From JAYQKL01 sp965243245 (lineage in GTDB: Bacteria; Pseudomonadota; Alphaproteobacteria; RS24), in NCBI GenBank assembly GCA_965243245.1, contig OZ251536.1, positions 1,302,001 to 1,366,000 on the forward strand: a stretch of 64,000 nucleotides of DNA. Reading direction: 5' to 3'. Below are positions 16,701 to 26,099 of the stretch, in pieces. The position numbers were made by a program, and so were the translations under genes. How positions within the stretch are numbered: position 1 is the first letter of the stretch; every line of letters begins with the position of its first letter. The notes under the pieces are model-generated. The model had not been told where the DNA came from and did no database searches. It was given only the letters and a program-made list of their open reading frames with translations.

Positions 16701-18881
16701 ATGACAAAACAGGTAGAACGAAAAGCAATTGCCGGTCTTAAAATTGACACCAAAATGGTTGATTTTGTCGCTAACCAAGCCACTCTTGGGATAGCTATAG
16801 ACGCCGACCGCTTTTGGCGCGCTTGCGCTCAGATTTTTGAAAAACATGGAAAAACCAACCGTAATTTGCTCAAAAAACGAGAAGAGCTACAACACCGCAT
16901 TGATGAATGGCATAAATCTCGCCAAGGTCAGCCCCATGATCTGAACGCGTATAAGGCGTTCTTGTTTGAAATTGGTTATTTAGTGCCAGAAGCTGAGGCT
17001 TTTTCGATTGAAACAGAAAATGTTGACCCTGAAATTGCCACTATTTCTGGTCCCCAGCTTGTGGTTCCTGTTAAAAATGCGCGATTTGCCTTAAATGCTG
17101 CCAATGCAAGATGGGGCAGTCTTTATGATGCTTTTTATGGGACAGATGTTATTCCTCAAGACGGTGAACTTGCGCCTGAAGGGGCTTATAATCCTATGCG
17201 CGGGGCGCAAGTTATTAAAAAAGCAAAGGCACTCTTAGACGACATTGCGCCTTTGAATGAGGGAACTTATGCGGATGTAATCGGTTTTGCTGTTGCTATG
17301 GGGCAATTGCAACTTACGACAGTTGGGGGTGTCACTGGCTTGCGCTCACCTGAAAAATTTGTCGCCTATACCGGTACAGTAGATGCGCCTAGCTCTATTC
17401 TTTTGAAAAATAATGGCTTACATGCTGATATTCTCATCAATGGTGCGGACACAATCGGCAAAGATGACCCGGCGCATATTGCGGATGTGATACTCGAATC
17501 TGCCGTAACGACTATTCTTGATTGCGAGGATTCAATCGCCGCCGTGGATGGGGAGGATAAGGTTGAAGCCTATCATAATTTCCTTGGTTTGATGAGGGGT
17601 GATCTTTCTTGTGAGATGCGCAAAGGCGGTAAGTCTTTCACACGTTGCTTAAATGACAACCGCACTTATACCGCGCCGGATGGCGGCGTTTTGACACTTA
17701 ATGGACGCAGCTTAATGCTCGTGCGAAATGTTGGACATTTAATGACCAATCCGGCAATTTTGGATGCCAATGGAAATGAGATTCCAGAAGGCATTATGGA
17801 TGCCGTGATGACGGGTCTTATCGCTCATCATGATTTATCCAAAGCCGCGCCCGCAAGCCGCAATAGTGCTACGGGGTCGATTTATATCGTGAAGCCAAAA
17901 ATGCATGGCCCCGAAGAAGTCGCTTTTTGCAACGCCTTATTTGCTGATGTAGAACAAGCCCTGCAATTGGTGCCCAATACGCTCAAGATCGGTATCATGG
18001 ATGAAGAACGCCGCACGACGGTTAATCTTAAAGAATGTATTCGTGCGGCTAAATCGCGGGTTATTTTTATCAATACAGGCTTTTTGGACCGTACGGGTGA
18101 TGAGATTCATACCTCAATGGAAATGGGACCCATGATTCGCAAAGCTGAAATGAAAACTTCAGTCTGGCTAGGTGCTTATGAAAACTGGAATGTCGATATT
18201 GGTCTCGAATGCGGTCTGGAAGGGCGCGCCCAAATCGGTAAAGGCATGTGGCCAATGCCAGATTTAATGGCACTCATGCTGGAAACTAAAATTGGTCATC
18301 CCCAAGCTGGCGCAGATTGTGCTTGGGCACCATCGCCAACGGCCGCAACTCTTCATGCGCTTCATTATCACCGCGTGGATGTTGATGGCGTTCAAGCAAA
18401 ACTAAAAGCGCGCCCACGGGCGTTGCTCGATGATATTCTTGCTATTCCGGTGAGCCGTGAAACAAACTGGAAGCCAGAAGAAATTCAAGAGGAATTGGAT
18501 AATAATGCGCAAGGTATCTTAGGCTATGTCGTGCGCTGGATAGACCAAGGTGTCGGCTGTTCTAAAGTGCCAGATATTCATAATGTTGGGCTTATGGAAG
18601 ACCGCGCCACGCTACGCATTTCCAGCCAGCATATTGCCAATTGGCTACATCATGGCATTTGCACAAAAGAACAAGTCATGCAAACCATGAAACGCATGGC
18701 GGGCGTGGTCGATGAACAAAATGCGGCGGATAGGGATTATCAGCCTATGGCTTCAAACTTTGACGGGTCAATTGCTTTTGCCGCCGCTTGTGATCTGGTG
18801 TTTAAAGGGCGCGAACAGCCAAGCGGTTATACCGAGCCTTTATTACATCAACGGCGGCTTGAATATAAAGCCAAAAACTAA
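16701..18881 (+). CDS. glcB: Malate synthase G
   Basis: 726-residue monomeric malate synthase that condenses glyoxylate with acetyl-CoA. It shows the G-type motifs DCEDSIAAVD, GHLMTNPAI, FINTGFLDRTGDEIHTSME (kept in part) and the C-terminal YVVRWIDQGVGCSKVPDI. Full length. It is preceded by about 210 bp of AT-rich non-coding sequence and GGGGAGAAAG. Acetyl-CoA from the operon at 13.7-16.5 kb could enter here. The stop codon overlaps that of the next convergent gene by 4 nt. Confidence 0.97.
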   Translation: MTKQVERKAIAGLKIDTKMVDFVANQATLGIAIDADRFWRACAQIFEKHGKTNRNLLKKREELQHRIDEWHKSRQGQPHDLNAYKAFLFEIGYLVPEAEAFSIETENVDPEIATISGPQLVVPVKNARFALNAANARWGSLYDAFYGTDVIPQDGELAPEGAYNPMRGAQVIKKAKALLDDIAPLNEGTYADVIGFAVAMGQLQLTTVGGVTGLRSPEKFVAYTGTVDAPSSILLKNNGLHADILINGADTIGKDDPAHIADVILESAVTTILDCEDSIAAVDGEDKVEAYHNFLGLMRGDLSCEMRKGGKSFTRCLNDNRTYTAPDGGVLTLNGRSLMLVRNVGHLMTNPAILDANGNEIPEGIMDAVMTGLIAHHDLSKAAPASRNSATGSIYIVKPKMHGPEEVAFCNALFADVEQALQLVPNTLKIGIMDEERRTTVNLKECIRAAKSRVIFINTGFLDRTGDEIHTSMEMGPMIRKAEMKTSVWLGAYENWNVDIGLECGLEGRAQIGKGMWPMPDLMALMLETKIGHPQAGADCAWAPSPTAATLHALHYHRVDVDGVQAKLKARPRALLDDILAIPVSRETNWKPEEIQEELDNNAQGILGYVVRWIDQGVGCSKVPDIHNVGLMEDRATLRISSQHIANWLHHGICTKEQVMQTMKRMAGVVDEQNAADRDYQPMASNFDGSIAFAAACDLVFKGREQPSGYTEPLLHQRRLEYKAKN

Positions 18882-19336
18882 TGCGCTTTTTGAGCGGCTG
18901 TGTGCAGCCTAAAAAAGACATAACCCGCCGGCACACCACAGAGGCTTAGACAGATTAATCCTGTAATTTCTCGGGCCGCGGCAATCGGCCAAAGTCCAAA
19001 TACAGCCTCCATGGTCATAAGTGTCGCTAATACGCTGAAAAAACCAGCCGCCGCGAAAAGTCCACGCGCCGATAGGTTCGTGCGTTTGGCAAGCTGCGCG
19101 GCAACAAAAAAAGCAATTATAAAACCAAACCCAAATATAGGCGAGAATGTCGGCGCCAGACCAAAAATATCGTAAAAAGTCGTGGTCATGCGTGTTTGTA
19201 ATGAAATCTCAACACCAAGATTGCTAAGTTCCTTGAGAACAAACTGAGTCGCCGTAATAGCTGCTAAAAAATCAAAAACAACCACACCAACTATAAAGCT
19301 AACGATAAGACTCATAAATTTTTTCCGCCACGACAT
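18878..19336 (-). CDS. Four-helix membrane protein of unknown function
   Basis: 152 residues with four predicted membrane segments (FMSLIVSFIVGVVVFDFLAAI, PIFGFGFIIAFFVAAQLA, GLFAAAGFFSVLATL, ICLSLCGVPAGYVFFRL). I do not recognise the family with confidence. The frame is open back to 19417, but GGAG six bases before the ATG at 19336 (MSWRKKFMS) makes this start far better. It converges with glcB, and the stop codons share CTAA. Confidence 0.7.
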   Translation of the reverse strand: MSWRKKFMSLIVSFIVGVVVFDFLAAITATQFVLKELSNLGVEISLQTRMTTTFYDIFGLAPTFSPIFGFGFIIAFFVAAQLAKRTNLSARGLFAAAGFFSVLATLMTMEAVFGLWPIAAAREITGLICLSLCGVPAGYVFFRLHTAAQKAH

Positions 19337-19415
19337 TTCATTCTCCAATTTTTTCACTGGACTATTGTTGCCAAAAATTGGCATGCTTGGAAAGTAGTTT
19401 TTAAAGGTAAATAGC

Positions 19416-20501
19416 ATGAAAAATATTTTGACAATTTTTAGCCTCTTAATATTATGTTTTCCTGTATTGGCTGACGCCTACACATATGAGGTTATCACTG
19501 ATGAATTAACCAAACCATGGGGCATGGCTTTTTTACCTAATGGTGATATTTTGATAACTGAGCATGCGGGCAGTTTGCGACTCATTAAAAACGGTAAATT
19601 GCAATCTGAACCTATCGCCGAGATTGAGGGGGTGTTTCAAAAAAGCCAAGGCGGGCTATTTGATGTTGTACTGCATCCTGACTTTACAACCAATCGGCTG
19701 GTTTATCTTTCCTTTGCAACGCGAACAGCCGACCAAAATGCAACCAAATTGGTGCGCGGGCGTTTCACTGGACATAGCCTAGAGAATGTCGAAACAGTTT
19801 ATGTGTCCGACCAGCGTTCACGCGCCGCTCATTATGGCGGGCGGTTTGTGTTTTTAAACGATAAGACACTCGTGCTAACGCTAGGTGATAGTTTTGATGA
19901 AAGAGAAAAAGCTCAAGACCCATCCAATACAACAGGCAGTCTCATACGCATCACTGACACAGGCGGTATTCCAAAGGATAATCCTTTTATAAATGATGAA
20001 AATATCCGCCCCGAAACTTATTCTTACGGTCACCGAAACCCGCAAGCGATTGTTTATGATAGGGCGCAAAATATTATATATGCCAATGAACATGGGCCCC
20101 GCGGCGGTGATGAACTCAATCATATCCGCGCCGGGCGCAATTATGGCTGGCCGATTATTACATACGGACTTGATTATTCTGGCGCGCGCATATCACCCTT
20201 TACCAAAATGCCCGCCATGCAACAGCCATTGACATATTGGACGCCTTCAATTGCGCCAAGCGGTATGACCTTTTATGACGGTAATGCTTTTGCCGATTGG
20301 CAAGGGGATCTGTTTGTGACGAGCCTTGTGTTTAACAAAATTGTGCACGTGGATATGCAAAATGGCAAAGTACGCGGCCAAAGTGATATGACACTTGGTG
20401 ATGCAGAGCGTTTGCGCGATATACGGACAGGATTAGATGGCACGCTTTATGTTTTGGCTGAAAAGCCCGAAGGGCGATTAATTCGCATTATGCCAAGATA
20501 A
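19416..20501 (+). CDS. PQQ-dependent sugar (aldose) dehydrogenase, YliI family
   Basis: 361-residue periplasmic beta-propeller with a signal peptide (cleavage near ADA, residue 21). KPWGMAFLPNGDILITEHAGSLRLI and GGLFDVVLHPDF are hallmark blade motifs; YGHRNPQAI and ANEHGPRGGDELN hold the PQQ and calcium ligands. It oxidises free aldoses and passes electrons to the respiratory chain. No PQQ biosynthesis genes are visible here. A good AAAGG ribosome site precedes it. Confidence 0.93.
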   Translation: MKNILTIFSLLILCFPVLADAYTYEVITDELTKPWGMAFLPNGDILITEHAGSLRLIKNGKLQSEPIAEIEGVFQKSQGGLFDVVLHPDFTTNRLVYLSFATRTADQNATKLVRGRFTGHSLENVETVYVSDQRSRAAHYGGRFVFLNDKTLVLTLGDSFDEREKAQDPSNTTGSLIRITDTGGIPKDNPFINDENIRPETYSYGHRNPQAIVYDRAQNIIYANEHGPRGGDELNHIRAGRNYGWPIITYGLDYSGARISPFTKMPAMQQPLTYWTPSIAPSGMTFYDGNAFADWQGDLFVTSLVFNKIVHVDMQNGKVRGQSDMTLGDAERLRDIRTGLDGTLYVLAEKPEGRLIRIMPR

Positions 20502-20593
20502 GATGGCATTATAATCAAAAGACTAGACGCCTAAAACTTAATGCTCTATAAACCGCTCACACTCGTTTGAGATAAAATTTGTGGAGTCAAATA

Positions 20594-20773
20594 ATGGCCG
20601 TTCCAAAGCGAAAAACATCGCCGTCCAAACGCGGCATGCGCCGTGCAACGGACGCACTGAAAAGTCCCGCCTATGTTGAAAACAAAGATAGCGGAGAACT
20701 ACATCGCCCCCACCATATCGACTTAAAAAGCGGTATGTATCGCGGACGTCAGGTGATTGAGCCTAAAGGATAA
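20594..20773 (+). CDS. rpmF: 50S ribosomal protein L32
   Basis: 59-residue L32 beginning MAVPKRKTSPSKRGMRRA, the classic start. It lacks the zinc-binding CxxC pairs seen in some L32 forms; alphaproteobacterial L32 is normally cysteine-free. An in-frame ATG-like start at 20579 would add five residues and is rejected. The 3' end overlaps the converging pabC-like gene by 25 nt, so transcripts of the two run into each other. Confidence 0.96.
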   Translation: MAVPKRKTSPSKRGMRRATDALKSPAYVENKDSGELHRPHHIDLKSGMYRGRQVIEPKG

Positions 20774-21594
20774 TCATCGGGTTTAAGACACGCTGAAATA
20801 ACCTGCATGGCGGGCGACTTTTCTTTTGGACAATCGTCTATGGCAATCACTGGCACGGCACCTATTATGCTATTGGTCAAAAAAACGCTCAGGCAATTTT
20901 TAAGATCTGTCAAACTTATCGGGGCTACGGTGAGACTCAAGCTGGTTGCTTGTTTAATATCTTTGTGCCGCGTCAGCAAAACTTCACGCCGCGTGCCACA
21001 AAGAGCCCCTTCTGAAACAGGCGGCGTTATTATTTGATCACCCGTGATAATGAAAATATTGGCACTGCCAGCACAGGCAAGGCGTCCAAACTCATTAAAT
21101 AATAAGGCTTCATTCATTCCCTTTTGTGTCGCTTGGCGGCGGGCTAATATATTCTCAAGATAATTGACGCTTTTTATACGGCTCGTCAAAGAGACGCTTG
21201 AACGGCATATATCAACTATGCTGACGGATAACGCTGGTGGTGGTGGCGGCACCGGTGTGGCTGTTATCAACCAGTTTTGATTTTGCGGGTCTTCAGACAT
21301 ATCTAATCCGCGCCCGCCATCACGCGTGACCGTCAAGCGTAGTACTTTGCGCTCATGATGAGGCATGGCCGAAGCCAACTTAATAATCGCTTGGGCTATG
21401 GTTTCTCGCTCAAAGCGTGCGGGCATGGCAAGCTCAGGCAAACTCACAAAAAGCCTGTCAAGATGATGCTCAAGAAACATGATTCGTCCGTTATCAGCTA
21501 GCATGGTTTCAAATAAACCATCGCCCAGCAAATAACCGCGATCCGATACAGGAAGCCTAATCGTCTCTACTATATTTCCATTGAACCAGATCAT
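20749..21594 (-). CDS. pabC: Aminodeoxychorismate lyase-like class IV aminotransferase
   Basis: 281-residue PLP enzyme of fold type IV. LGDGLFETM near residue 27 and the lysine in SRIKSVNYLENILARRQA are typical of PabC. It makes 4-aminobenzoate and pyruvate from aminodeoxychorismate for folate synthesis. The position directly after pabA, with ATGA overlap, decides between PabC and a D- or branched-chain aminotransferase. Confidence 0.85.
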   Translation of the reverse strand: MIWFNGNIVETIRLPVSDRGYLLGDGLFETMLADNGRIMFLEHHLDRLFVSLPELAMPARFERETIAQAIIKLASAMPHHERKVLRLTVTRDGGRGLDMSEDPQNQNWLITATPVPPPPPALSVSIVDICRSSVSLTSRIKSVNYLENILARRQATQKGMNEALLFNEFGRLACAGSANIFIITGDQIITPPVSEGALCGTRREVLLTRHKDIKQATSLSLTVAPISLTDLKNCLSVFLTNSIIGAVPVIAIDDCPKEKSPAMQVISACLKPDDYPLGSIT

Positions 21595-22193
21595 GGCGAT
21601 ACTTTAATATCTGCAAGGGTCAGGAAGTTTTCTAAAATCTGTTTGCCATGCGGGGTCAAAATACTCTCGGGATGAAACTGTAACCCGTAAACACAATCGC
21701 TATCATGGGCAAGTGCCATATTAATGCTATCTGGCGTGTTGGCAATTGATGTCAATTTGGCGGGCAGAGCGTTGACGGCCAGAGCATGATAGCGGGCAGC
21801 TTCAAACGGATTGGGGACATGGTTGAACAGGCTGTGATGATTATGGTGAATATCAGCTTTGACGCCATGTGCAGGATAGGGCGCACGGGCAACGGGCGCG
21901 CGGCTGTCTTGTTCTTCCAGTTCTGAATAGGCAACAGCAATGGCTTGATGACCAAGGCAAATACCCAGTAAAGGAATTTTGTTGCGGCAAGCTTTAACGA
22001 GTTCTATGCAAATACCTGCTTTTTGAGGCGTGGCAGGGCCCGGCGATAGCAAAATGGCATCAGGTGGGTTTTGCAAAATAGTTGAAATATCTATGCGGTC
22101 ATTGCGCACCAGTCGGCGTGGCACACCAAGCTCGCCTAAATATTGCCCTAGCATATGCACAAAGCTGTCATAATTGTCGATGATTAAAATCAT
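21591..22193 (-). CDS. pabA: Aminodeoxychorismate/anthranilate synthase glutamine amidotransferase
   Basis: 200-residue class I glutamine amidotransferase. Opening ILIIDNYDSFVHML, nucleophile C in LLGICLGHQAIA and the HxE pair in LQFHPESIL are all present. It supplies ammonia to PabB. The same subunit can serve anthranilate synthase (TrpG), but the setting between pabB and pabC favours folate. It overlaps both neighbours by 4 nt (ATGA), suggesting translational coupling. Confidence 0.92.
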   Translation of the reverse strand: MILIIDNYDSFVHMLGQYLGELGVPRRLVRNDRIDISTILQNPPDAILLSPGPATPQKAGICIELVKACRNKIPLLGICLGHQAIAVAYSELEEQDSRAPVARAPYPAHGVKADIHHNHHSLFNHVPNPFEAARYHALAVNALPAKLTSIANTPDSINMALAHDSDCVYGLQFHPESILTPHGKQILENFLTLADIKVSP

Positions 22194-23692
22194 GAAGCTT
22201 GCTCGGTTTTTTTAATTTCATCCAAAGGTAAATTGTCACTGCCAAGGGCGCAGAAAATACCGGCAGCCTTGTCGAGGGTTTCGCGGTATTCGGCAGCCGG
22301 ATTGCTGGCAGCCGTAATACCGCTACCAACTTGGAAACTAATTTGGCGACCAGAAATAATTGGTGTACGGATGGTGATGTTCGTGTCCATGGTGCCATCA
22401 TAACCAATATAGCCCAGCGCACCGCAATAAGGGCCGCGGCAATTATTTTCAAGCTCGGCAATGATTTCCATAGCGCGAATTTTGGGCGCCCCGCTAATCG
22501 ACCCACCGGGAAAGCAAGCCTTTAACAAATCTGTCGGGCCTGCATTTTCCTTCAACGCGCCTTTAATTATAGATACAAGATGATGCACAGCCGAAAAACT
22601 CTCTATCGCGCACAGGCTCGGCACTTTAATGCTTCCTTCTTTGCAAACACGTGAAATATCATTGCGCAATAAATCAACAATCATAATATTTTCAGCTCGT
22701 TCTTTTTTATCATTCTGCAACTCTGTGATAAGTGCCGCATCGCGCTGAGGGTTCAGATGGCGCGCACGTGTACCCTTAATCGGGCGGGTTTCGACTAGAC
22801 CCTCATGGCAGGATAAAAATCGCTCTGGTGACGCCGATGTTAACGCCCAATCACCAAGCTGGAAAAATCCAGAAAAAGGCGCTGGCGATACATGTCGTAG
22901 TCTTTTGTAGAACGCAAAAGCATTATCGTTTTTGTTGAGCGTTGCTTGATAGCGATGAGATAGGTTCACTTGAAAAACATCACCCGCATAGATGTAGTCG
23001 ATGATTTTTTGTACGCGTGTTTGATAATCTTTGGCCGATAATGGGCTTTGCGGTTGGGTGGCTAAAACTGGCGGCGTGGCATGTTGGTGGGTTGCAAAGC
23101 GGCTCACCCCCCTGAGGCGGTTTTTTAAAAAATTAATCCGCGACAAAGCATGATGGCTTCGCGCCGCCGCGCCAATTTTTGGAAAACCAGAGGCATAAAT
23201 AAAACATCTTTGCTCTTGGTGGTCAAAAGCCAAAACAAGATCATAAAGACCAAGAACCATGTCGGGGCGTTCTGCATCATCAACCGCATAAGGTGTGACG
23301 GGCGGCGGCAGGGTTTCAAGACCTTGGGCAAGATCATAACCAAAATATCCGCCCGCACCCCCTTTGAAGCGTGGCAGGTCTTTTGGCAGACCGCTCCAGT
23401 CTTCAACAAAATGAGCCAGCCGCGCTTTGAGATAATCAAATGGGTCAACTGCTAAACCATTCATATCGCCGTTTTTAATGCTGATGGTTTCAAAGGGGTC
23501 AATGGCAATATATGAGAACTTACCGGCGGGGTGATCGGTATCGGCTGAATCGAACCACAAAGAAAAAGCTTCATCAGCAAAACAAGCAAAACAAGCGCAT
23601 GGATCAAGCCAAGATATTTCCTGCGCGACAACGCCGCTTGTGAGAACCCATTCTTGTTTTACTTGGAGCGTTTGTTGCATTTGCATATCCAT
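22190..23692 (-). CDS. pabB: Aminodeoxychorismate synthase component I
   Basis: 500-residue chorismate-binding enzyme. The C-terminal domain shows PIKGTRARHL, NIMIVDLLRNDISRVC and PGGSISGAPKIRAMEII, the chorismate-site signatures. It is first gene of pabB-pabA-pabC for 4-aminobenzoate. Near the N-terminus CFACFADEAF comes from a 9-bp duplication (23573-23592 region). The start region has four closely spaced Met codons without a strong ribosome site, so the exact start is uncertain. Confidence 0.92.
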   Translation of the reverse strand: MDMQMQQTLQVKQEWVLTSGVVAQEISWLDPCACFACFADEAFSLWFDSADTDHPAGKFSYIAIDPFETISIKNGDMNGLAVDPFDYLKARLAHFVEDWSGLPKDLPRFKGGAGGYFGYDLAQGLETLPPPVTPYAVDDAERPDMVLGLYDLVLAFDHQEQRCFIYASGFPKIGAAARSHHALSRINFLKNRLRGVSRFATHQHATPPVLATQPQSPLSAKDYQTRVQKIIDYIYAGDVFQVNLSHRYQATLNKNDNAFAFYKRLRHVSPAPFSGFFQLGDWALTSASPERFLSCHEGLVETRPIKGTRARHLNPQRDAALITELQNDKKERAENIMIVDLLRNDISRVCKEGSIKVPSLCAIESFSAVHHLVSIIKGALKENAGPTDLLKACFPGGSISGAPKIRAMEIIAELENNCRGPYCGALGYIGYDGTMDTNITIRTPIISGRQISFQVGSGITAASNPAAEYRETLDKAAGIFCALGSDNLPLDEIKKTEQAS

Positions 23693-23768
23693 CTCAGACT
23701 ATTGGGAGCAAGGGTTAGAGAACCAATCCGGCACGGCTTGAGTCAACAAATGCGCTAAAAAAATAAAG

Positions 23769-23788
23769 CCAGCAACATCCAGCAACAT
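23769..23788 (+). repeat. 10-bp tandem duplication, intergenic
   Basis: CCAGCAACAT occurs twice in direct tandem in the 101-bp gap between pabB and gloB. No other signal is seen in this gap. Confidence 0.85.
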
Positions 23789-23793
23789 AAAGG

Positions 23794-24570
23794 CTAGCCT
23801 TTAAAATTATCTTTGCGGCTTCTAATCTCGGCAAACACATCAACTTGCGTCGCTTTTTGCATATTCAGTAAGCCTCTGATAGACGGGTCATCCACCCGCA
23901 AAAAAGGATTAGTTGCCCGCTCAAGGGCTAAATTAGTTGGCACAGTCGGGATGCCATCTGCGCGTAATTTTTTAACCTCTGCGACGCGTTTTTTGAGCTC
24001 TTTATTATGGGGGTCAACGCTGAGCGCAAAAGCTGCATTGGTCAAGGTATATTCATGTGCGCAGTAAAGTTGGGTATCTGCGGGTAAGCGATTTAATCGA
24101 CTTAAAGATGCCCACATTTGCACAGGAGTGCCTTCAAATAAGCGTCCACACCCCATCGCAAAAATAGCATCCCCGACAAAAGCAGCTCTTTGGGTACGCG
24201 AGAAATAGGCAATATGCCCTAGCGTATGACCGCCGACATGTATGACTTCTAAATAATGCGTGCCAAAAACGACCATGTCATCTTGGTCAACGGCGCGGTC
24301 AAGTCCGGGTATTTTTTCGCTCTCGCAAGCAGGGCCGATAATCTCGCACCCCGTGGCTTCCTTCAGCTCAAGATTGCCGCCCGCATGGTCATAATGATGG
24401 TGCGTGTTAAGAATATGAGATAATTTCCAATTCTTTTCCTCTAAGCGTGCCAAAATAAGAGCCACATCGGGCGTGTCAATGCTTGCTGTATGACCAGTCT
24501 CGGGAGCATGGACTAAATAGCCGTAATTATCATCAAGACAGGGAAATTGCTCTATTTCTAATTTTTTCAT
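23794..24570 (-). CDS. gloB: Hydroxyacylglutathione hydrolase (glyoxalase II)
   Basis: 258-residue metallo-beta-lactamase-fold enzyme that hydrolyses S-lactoylglutathione in methylglyoxal detoxification. LNTHHHYDHAGGN is the dinuclear metal motif; HVGGHTLGHIAY and FVGDAIFAMGCGRLFEG are further ligands and family signatures; the C-terminal glutathione-binding part is complete (RKDNFKG). Divergent from the methyltransferase, an arrangement common in alphaproteobacteria. Confidence 0.96.
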   Translation of the reverse strand: MKKLEIEQFPCLDDNYGYLVHAPETGHTASIDTPDVALILARLEEKNWKLSHILNTHHHYDHAGGNLELKEATGCEIIGPACESEKIPGLDRAVDQDDMVVFGTHYLEVIHVGGHTLGHIAYFSRTQRAAFVGDAIFAMGCGRLFEGTPVQMWASLSRLNRLPADTQLYCAHEYTLTNAAFALSVDPHNKELKKRVAEVKKLRADGIPTVPTNLALERATNPFLRVDDPSIRGLLNMQKATQVDVFAEIRSRKDNFKG

Positions 24571-24642
24571 GATAGTTGCATCCTGTCATATTATGCATAA
24601 GCTTAGTCTATACTCTTTATACAGGGGAATAGTGTAAAAATC

Positions 24643-25467
24643 ATGCATTATGATGTAATAAATTTACGCAAATTTTATGCCAGTAGCCTAGGGCAATGGG
24701 TTTTAAAAACACTATGTGTCCAACTGGCTCTTTTATGGCCGCCCTCAAACCGCGATAAAGCGCGCCGTATCATTGCCATTGGCTATGGTATTCCCTATTT
24801 GGAAACTCTATGGGGCAAGGCAGATATAGCAGCCTTAATGCCCGCCCAGATGGGCGTTCATCGGTGGCACTATATGGCGACTGCTCATAAACAAACAATG
24901 AGGGGCAATAAATCAGCTTTGGTAGATGACACAGAGCTTCCATTAGCGAATAACGCGATAGACCAAATATTACTGATCCATTGCCTCGAACATAGTCGGG
25001 ATGTAGCCGCCGTCATCCAAGAAGCGTGGCGGGTTCTGGCACCGGGGGGAAGATTGATGATTGTGCTCCCCAACCGATTGGGCTGGTGGGCGCGCAGTGA
25101 AAAATCACCTTGGTGTGTAGGTCAGACCCTGAGCCAGAGGCAGCTTAGAACACAATTGCAAAAAGCTTATTTTGTTCAGTTGCGCTGGTCAGCTAGTTTG
25201 TTTTTGCCGCCCCTTTTGTCACAGTCTATTGTCCGATTATTGCCGCGCTTTTTTTCATCTATAGAAAGCCTTGGGCGGTTTTTATTTAAGCGGTTTTGCG
25301 GCGTCATTATCGTCGAAGCGCGTAAGCAGATATATGCGCCGACCAGAGGTGAAAAAGCCAAAGTCAAAAAATTAATTATGAGAGGTAAGCCAGCCTTTGT
25401 TCCACAAGCGCGCAATAGCAATAAAGATATGCCGTCAAGATGTTATTTAGATTTTGAAAGCGTATAA
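24643..25467 (+). CDS. Class I SAM-dependent methyltransferase
   Basis: 274 residues. The core has IIAIGYGIPYLE (motif I, glycine-poor), a later LPLANNAIDQILLIHCLEH strand and WRVLAPGGRLMIVLPNRLGWWAR. This is the form usually found divergent to gloB in alphaproteobacteria. The substrate is not known. The C-terminus is basic (RGEKAKVKKLIMRGK). Its last 25 nt overlap the 3' end of metW on the other strand. Confidence 0.87.
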   Translation: MHYDVINLRKFYASSLGQWVLKTLCVQLALLWPPSNRDKARRIIAIGYGIPYLETLWGKADIAALMPAQMGVHRWHYMATAHKQTMRGNKSALVDDTELPLANNAIDQILLIHCLEHSRDVAAVIQEAWRVLAPGGRLMIVLPNRLGWWARSEKSPWCVGQTLSQRQLRTQLQKAYFVQLRWSASLFLPPLLSQSIVRLLPRFFSSIESLGRFLFKRFCGVIIVEARKQIYAPTRGEKAKVKKLIMRGKPAFVPQARNSNKDMPSRCYLDFESV

Positions 25468-26099
25468 ATAGCTTGTTCACAAAATAAATTATCCCAGCCA
25501 TTGGGCGCGCGCATGAGGTTGCGCGTGGTGCCATTATGCATCAAAATACAATGCTCAATATTTAGCTCTAGTTTATTGCACAGATCATTGAAATCCAGCA
25601 AGGTACATAGATGAATGTTCATTGTACTGTACCATTGTGCATCAAGCGTTTGCGTGCGCGGCATATGACCAGATAGCAGCAAGCTGGTGCGCACGCGCCA
25701 ATGACCAAAATTGGGGATGGAAACAACCAATTTTTTGGCAATCCGAGCCAATTGAATAAGCACATTTTCTGGTTGCTGTGTGGCTTGTAAGGTTTGACTT
25801 AAAATGGCGTAATTAAAGCCAGTGTCTGGATATTGGGTTAAGTCAGTATCAGCATCGCCTTGTATGACCGCGAGCCCACGCGAGACGCAGGCATTAACAT
25901 TACGCTGAGAAATTTCTAGTCCGCGTCCATCAATGTTCTTTTGAGCCTTTAAAAGTGCCAGCAAATCGCCGCCCCCGCACCCAATATCCAACACGCGGAC
26001 ACCGTTTGGGATGAGATCAGAGATCAACCATAAATCCATGCGGTCGGCCGAGATCGTGCCGGGGGCAGATTGTCGCGCAAGCGTATTATTTTCAACCAT
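25443..26099 (-). CDS. metW: Methionine biosynthesis protein MetW
   Basis: 218-residue methyltransferase-fold protein. RMDLWLISDLIPNGVRVLDIGCGGGDLL is the SAM-binding start of the MetW family. It works with MetX in homoserine acylation in many proteobacteria. It overlaps metX by 8 nt and is clearly its operon partner. Confidence 0.95.
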   Translation of the reverse strand: MVENNTLARQSAPGTISADRMDLWLISDLIPNGVRVLDIGCGGGDLLALLKAQKNIDGRGLEISQRNVNACVSRGLAVIQGDADTDLTQYPDTGFNYAILSQTLQATQQPENVLIQLARIAKKLVVSIPNFGHWRVRTSLLLSGHMPRTQTLDAQWYSTMNIHLCTLLDFNDLCNKLELNIEHCILMHNGTTRNLMRAPNGWDNLFCEQAIYTLSKSK